Part shown: in pieces, positions 6,723-10,625 of the stretch
How positions within the stretch are numbered: the first letter of the stretch is position 1
Layout: each line of letters opens with the position of its first letter
Source: Hyphochytrium catenoides
Taxonomy: Eukaryota; Sar; Hyphochytriomycetes; Hyphochytriales; Hyphochytriaceae
Reading direction: 5' to 3'
Assembly (NCBI GenBank): GCA_900088475.1
Contig: FLMG01004276.1
Span: forward strand, 1-10,625
Length of the DNA: 10,625 nt
Program-made: the position numbers and the translations under genes
Notes under the pieces: generated by a model
What the model was told of the DNA's origin: nothing
The model's database searches: none
What the model saw: the letters and a program-made list of their open reading frames with translations, nothing else

Positions 6723-9700
6723 ATGTATATGTCCCGGAGGCTTGAAGCTAAGCGGAAGCTGGCACTTCAGCAGAAGCAGGAGCAAGAGCATCAGGGAGGA
6801 GACCGAAGTGGGCGCCAAAGAAGCTCAATCGACTCCCTGGCAAAGGAAAAACAGAGAGAAAGAGAGCACCAGCAGAAAAGCGCTTCTCCTCCTACTCCTG
6901 CGGGAGCTTCAGCTCAGGCGCTGGACCGCTTTATGCAAGCAGAGAATCCAAAGACAAGGGGAAGAATCTCTTCAATGTCTTCGACACAGAGCGGCCCGCA
7001 GAATGGCGAGCACATAATGAAGGAGGTAATGTAGCAATGGAAGGGGAGAGACATAGAGAGGGAGAGAAAAGCAAGGGACCTAGCTTGATGAGAAGGCAAA
7101 GAGAGACAAGGTGGAGGGAGAGAGAGAGCCGGTGGTGGGAAGGCTGCGAGATTCACAGGGAGAGAGTGAGGGAGTACTTGGTATGAGAAAGGTGCTTAAC
7201 CATGAGTAGAAGCCGGAGAATTGGAACGAGAGTGAGGGGAGTGTGGGGAAGCGAAAGGCAAAGAAACCAAAAAGAGGGAGAGAGACTGCCACATTTACAA
7301 GGGATAGAAGTGTGAGAGTCAAGAGCGGGCGGCCCACGCTCAATCTACCTCTGCCTTTTGTTCTTTCTAGGGCAATCTCATGAAGCGCCGGGATCTCCTC
7401 AACACATGGCCAATGCGATTCTGCAGTCTTCAAGACTGCACTCTATACTATTATAAGAGCGAGAAGGACCGGTCTTCGAAGGGAACTATCAACATCGCTG
7501 GCGCCACCGTGCACACGGTCTTTGAAGAGGCGAACCCTAAGTTCTGGCCCTTTACTGTCCGCCACCCTGTCAGTACTAGGGAATATCACTTTGCGGCATC
7601 CTCCAGAGAGATTGCGGAAGACTGGGTTAGGACAATCGACCAGGTATCGCTCTCCCTCTGGCTTTTCTCTCTTTTTCTCTCTGTCTTGTGCACTCTCATC
7701 TCCAGACTGTCTTCGACGCTCAGTCCATCTATGTTGACCTGCGTATCCTTTGTTTTATGTCCTTGGGTCTCTGGTCTAACGAGCTCGTAGTGATCTCTGT
7801 ATGTATTTCTCTGGCTCCCTGTTTCCCCCATCGTTCCATACCTACCTTGATTTTGTGAGGCTGTCACTCTTCTTTCCGCTTTTTGATTCAGAACCTATCT
7901 AACGAGTCCCCTATTGACAGGCATCTCGCATCAGCAAGCCAAACCTGAGGACCAGTCGCAACCCTCGTCTCTCCGCTGACAGCGCGAGTTCAGCGCACTC
8001 GACCCTCTCGGACGAGAGACCTCAAGGAGGTGACAATAAGGCAAATGGAAGAGGCTCTCCGGTGCCGGTGGCGATGGCGTTTGCCATGGTACGCGACACT
8101 ATGAGATGGCAAGGGGAAGCTGATAATGCAGAGAGAGAGAGAGAGACAGCCATGAAGAGAGAAGTTGTCTCCAGCAAGAACTAAAAGTTGACGGAGCCGT
8201 TGAGAGTACGCAAAGACTCCTTTGTTGCTCACATCCTTCCTTCCGCAGTCTCAGAACCCCAGAACTCCTAAGGCCAAAGACTTCCTGCTTAGTAATCTTT
8301 CTCCGGAGCTGCAGAAAGAGCTTGCCACAGCAGAGAAGGAATTTGACTCTCTCTGCGCGGACTTGAAGCAGTGGTCGCTGGTGGGAGAGGAAGGCTCCAT
8401 CGTGGCCTATCATCAGACATCAGGAGGTAAGACGATGTCTAATTCTCTATCCTTGCCCTGGGATTGCTTCTTCCATGGCTGCTTCATGACCTACGCTCTC
8501 CGGATGTTGCACACCTGCTATGTATTTGCGATCTGCGTCTTTACGCCTGCTTGGTGCTCTCCCTCTCTTTATCTTTCCGCTGGGGTTTATTTACCTATGA
8601 CCTCGCTACTTACTCGACGGGTTCCTCCAACTCTCTAAGTGCGCATCTATGCTTGGCTAAAAAACTCTATTCTGTCTCTATGATTGTGTAGGTGTCCTCG
8701 TCATGGGCAAGGGCCAGATTTACTATTCTCCCCGCTGTCTATGGCAAGCCATCTTGGATCCTTATTACCGGTTGAAGTATGACGATGTGACGGCTAGCAC
8801 AAAGGTGGTCGAGCACATTGATAACCAGACATTCTTGCTATACACAGTATACAAGCCTTTTGATTCAGGTAAAGAGGCAATCCTAGCGGTTGGATATCTC
8901 TTCTGATAGGATGCTGAACGCCGCCTTCCTTCGCTCTCCTGTTCCTTCGCTCTCTCTCTCTCTCTCTCTTTTTGTCTTAAATTTTCTCTAGCACCGCCGC
9001 GAGACTTCTTCTCCATGGTCCACTGGCGAGTTCAGCAAGATGGTACCATTCTTATCTTGGAGATCAACGCTCCTCCCACTCCTGAGTACGCCCAGGTTCC
9101 TTCTGGGTATGTCAGGGGCAGAAAAGTGCTGGAGGCTTGGCGGTTGAAGCCTATGGATGGCTACACGACGTGTGACATGACATACGTCTCTAAGATTGAC
9201 TTCGGTCCCAACTTTACTGACCGCCACATCGCGATGGCCACAGAATCGAGACCTTTCCTAGCCAATAGTAAGCACAAACTTGTTCCCCTCTTTTTCCTGC
9301 ATCTGACCGTAGGTGTCACGTCTCTCCTGGACTTCTCCTTCATAGTGTTTCTTGTTTTTTAGCGTCTGTGGACCCTTGACCTATCTGTTCAGTTGCTCTT
9401 CTCCCTTCCTCTCCCTATATATCTATCCTCGGGGCTTGAAGTCTCTCCTATTTTCGCGCTCGCGAGCATATTTGCAGCTCCTAAGCAAGCATTAATTCTG
9501 TTTGGCCCTGTCCTGTCCTGTATATTTAGGGATATCGGAACTGCTGGACCAGGCTCCCTCGCTGGATGACAGTCTATTCACACCTCTTACTAACCAAGAC
9601 CAGCTACCTTTGACGAAGCCAAATCAGAATGCACCTATTGCCTCCTCAAAAGCTCCAGAACAGGAGAAAGAGAAGGCTGCCAACAATGAGGAGAGCCACG

Positions 9701-10543
9701 ATGCCAACCATGTTACAGAGGAGAAGGCACTTCAGGGCGTTCAAGACACTGAAGCCGCTTCGGAAACTGGCACTTACGACTCTTCAGCGGGCGCTGACCT
9801 CTCAGTCAAGGACTATGCTGGGGTTCTGGCTAGAGCAGATGCTCACTTTAGCACTGTCTTCAATGGATCCACACGATGGAAGCTCCTGCAACTTCCTACC
9901 GGCTTGGATTGCCGCATTAGGTTCACCGAAGGTGAGAGAGAATGCAACCGTTGCTTACTCTGTTCTGGTCTGCCTCTACCTTTCCTCCTAACTTCAAAAC
10001 GATAAAGCGATATGTGGGCGGTTGAGGTTTGGGGGGATGATTCTTCTACGTGTTTTCGCATGTCCCTCTTCTCTGCCTTATCGTAAGTCAAGATTTGACA
10101 AAGCGGCACGTTGTCTTCCAAATGGGCTTCTCTACCTCTACTCTACTCTCTTTGTCGCTGTGTCCCATAGTGAATAATCGTCTCTTTCTCGCGAATCACC
10201 GACTTTAACCATCTTCGCAACCCAATAGATCTTGTAAGTGTGGCTACCACGACAACTGTGAACTTCAAGAGCAAGCACGTCCTAAAGGCCGTAGTTTCAC
10301 GACGAACAGAGGTGGATCGGGATCTGATCGAACACGAAGTAGTACGACGTCTCAATAGCTCCACGACGATAGAGTATTTCCGCTATGAGCCCATAGAAGG
10401 CGCTCTTCCTCGCGAGTTCACGTCTATCGTCCAGTGGAGAGTCGGAGCCAACGATGAAATCTATGTGATTGAGACAGATGTCTCCTGGATACCTGAGAAG
10501 CCTCAGCTCTTTGACTGTGTGAGAGGGAGGCGGTTAGTCCAGG
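6723..10543 (+). CDS. PH-START-START lipid-binding protein, 8 exons, 3' end missing
   Basis: Exons 6723-7025, 7371-7643, 7921-8088, 8249-8426, 8692-8868, 8992-9267, 9530-9931 and 10229-10543 join in one frame to give 697 residues plus one base of the next codon. In order these are: a charged Gln/Lys/Arg/Glu-rich N-terminus (1-95), a PH domain (about 97-195), a Ser-rich linker (196-255), START 1 (about 258-470), an acidic Ala/Glu linker (about 480-545) and START 2 (from about 550, cut by the window edge). By family, PH targets membranes and START encloses one lipid, so the product is likely a membrane-attached lipid carrier or sensor, like CERT or EDR2. All splice sites are GT...AG and phases match at each junction. 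The first ATG (6723) follows an in-frame TAA; a second ATG lies at 6729. The lipid ligand cannot be read from the sequence. Domain order is firm; the exact N-terminus is less so. Confidence 0.85.
7011..7649 (+). other. PH domain (protein residues about 97-195)
   Basis: The domain is split by intron 1 within its first strand: IMKE from exon 1 joins GNLMKRR from exon 2. Strand 2 is WPMRFCSL (114-121), where the usual lysine after tryptophan is proline, so only R117 of the common basic pair remains. Next come LYYYKSEKD, a GTINIAG strand, FWPFTVRH and EYHFAAS, and the last helix carries the invariant tryptophan at 186 (EDWVRTI). K100, K106, R107 and R108 could still bind phosphoinositides. Intron 2 falls directly after the last helix. 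Confidence 0.88.
7026..7370 (+). other. Intron 1, phase 0
   Basis: GTAATG donor, TTTCTAG acceptor, 345 bases. Reading through gives TAG at 7032. The first half is GA-rich like the region upstream of the gene. It interrupts the first strand of the PH domain, and splicing restores the expected PH start. Confidence 0.88.
7644..7920 (+). other. Intron 2, phase 0
   Basis: GTATCG donor, TTGACAG acceptor, 277 bases, pyrimidine-rich. An alternative AG at 7890-7891 would bring a TGA into frame within 19 codons, so the acceptor at 7920 is preferred. It separates the PH domain from the Ser-rich linker. Confidence 0.82.
8089..8248 (+). other. Intron 3, phase 0
   Basis: GTACGC donor, TTCCGCAG acceptor, 160 bases, with a short GAGAGAGAGAGAGA run at about 8131-8145. 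It lies in the linker between the PH and START domains. The donor is the weakest of the set, so the exact exon 3 end is less certain than the others. Confidence 0.75.
8427..8691 (+). other. Intron 4, phase 1, inside START 1
   Basis: GTAAGA donor, GTGTAG acceptor, 265 bases. It splits glycine codon 308, 18 residues after W290. Intron 7 occupies the same place in START 2. Confidence 0.9.
8869..8991 (+). other. Intron 5, phase 1, inside START 1
   Basis: GTAAAG donor, TCTCTAG acceptor, 123 bases, the shortest intron. It carries ten CT repeats (8950-8969) just upstream of the acceptor, which would serve as polypyrimidine tract. START 2 has no intron at the matching place. Confidence 0.9.
9268..9529 (+). 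other. Intron 6, phase 1, near the end of START 1
   Basis: GTAAGC donor, TATTTAG acceptor, 262 bases, pyrimidine-rich. Joining restores NRISELLDQA, a plausible last START helix. Confidence 0.88.
9797..10543 (+). other. START domain 2, N-terminal two thirds
   Basis: The domain starts with the helix DYAGVLARADAHF, then W575, crosses intron 7 and continues with VNFKSKHVLKAVVSRR, EVVRRLNSSTTIEYFRYE, LPREFTSIVQWRV (653-664), IYVIETDVSWIPE and CVRGRRLVQ. The block LARADAHF...W aligns without gaps to LATAEKEF...W of START 1, and RDF...HWR aligns to REF...QWR at nearly the same distance (96 versus 97 residues from the leading leucine). The final strands and C-terminal helix lie beyond the window. 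Confidence 0.85.
9932..10228 (+). other. Intron 7, phase 1, inside START 2
   Basis: GTGAGA donor, CCAATAG acceptor, 297 bases, with a possible branch site TTTAAC at about 10204-10209. It splits aspartate codon 593, 18 residues after W575. Reading through reaches a TAA at about 10003. Confidence 0.86.
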
Positions 10544-10625
10544 GTAAGATCACATTTGTCCGTCGCATCTACACACTCCTTCAACCGCGCACGCTCTTCG
10601 AATCTAGCTCTTGTTTGCTCTCTCC
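10544..10625 (+). other. Start of intron 8, cut by the window edge
   Basis: GTAAGA donor after VRGRRLVQ, phase 1. The remaining 82 bases are pyrimidine-rich and show no acceptor followed by START-like sequence, so the next exon lies outside the window. Confidence 0.82.

Larger units (their letters stand above)
8276..9561 (+). other. START domain 1 (residues about 258-470), split over four exons
   Basis: Features typical of START: an N-terminal helix (LQKELATAEKEF) leading to W290; the strand GGVLVMGKG; a helix with PRCLWQAILDPYYRLKYDD; strands KVVEHI and TFLLYTVYK; then PPRDFFSMVHWRV (368-380), the RDF...HWR signature seen in STARD2/STARD11-type domains; then ILILEINAP, SGYVRGRKVLEAW and the MTYVSKIDFG strand; and finally a closing helix reached across intron 6 (RISELLDQA). 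Total length is close to the usual 200-210 residues, so the domain appears complete. The ligand cannot be inferred. Confidence 0.88.

Noticed and set aside
7080-7433. Minus-strand open frame over intron 1 and exon 2
   Set aside because: It covers the complement of a GA-rich intron and of a firm PH exon; the composition is Leu/Ser-rich.
2940-7643. One single gene joining the PH frame at 2940 to the PH-START gene
   Set aside because: The first frame ends in a stop right after a complete PH domain, with no good donor at its end. The second gene has its own start with an in-frame stop upstream.
8336-8370. FFAT-like motif (EFDSLCAD) before START 1, as in CERT
   Set aside because: It lacks the core phenylalanine-aspartate-alanine order, and the segment is better explained as the first START helix, since it aligns with the same helix of START 2.

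Overview
This is eukaryotic nuclear DNA. The right third carries a gene broken by spliceosomal introns with GT...AG ends, and its eight exons join in frame into one multidomain protein. Nothing suggests bacteria: there are no operons, ribosome binding sites or dense packing. Introns run from 123 to 345 bases, the bases are roughly balanced, and GA repeats are abundant. I cannot place the organism more closely than an intron-bearing eukaryote, probably a protist or alga.

Layout. 1-2329 holds no gene I can defend: a short open stretch at the left edge, a 20-base tandem duplication and scattered short open frames. 2330-2687 on the minus strand is a tentative exon. 2940-3542 (+) is an intron-free reading frame for a 200-residue PH-domain protein. 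3543-4428 is its 3' flank, with a thrice-repeated TTTG-rich motif. 4429-5714 is puzzling: overlapping open stretches on both strands, possibly a decayed gene or mobile element that I could not identify. 5743-6393 is rich in GA microsatellites, inside a longer purine-rich stretch (about 4830-6690). 6723 to the right edge is the main gene.

The main gene (exons 6723-7025, 7371-7643, 7921-8088, 8249-8426, 8692-8868, 8992-9267, 9530-9931 and 10229-10543, continuing past the window) encodes at least 697 residues: a charged N-terminus, a PH domain, a Ser-rich linker, a first START domain, an acidic linker and the first part of a second START domain. PH domains bind membrane phosphoinositides or proteins, and START domains hold a lipid in a closed pocket. 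The inferred product is therefore a membrane-targeted lipid sensor or transfer protein, with an architecture like human CERT (PH + START) or plant EDR2 (PH + START + DUF1336) but with a second START domain.

The strongest observation is that both START domains carry a phase-1 intron exactly 18 residues after an equivalent tryptophan. This points to tandem duplication of an intron-containing START unit. The two PH-domain genes lie on the same strand about 3.2 kb apart; a functional link between them is not shown.
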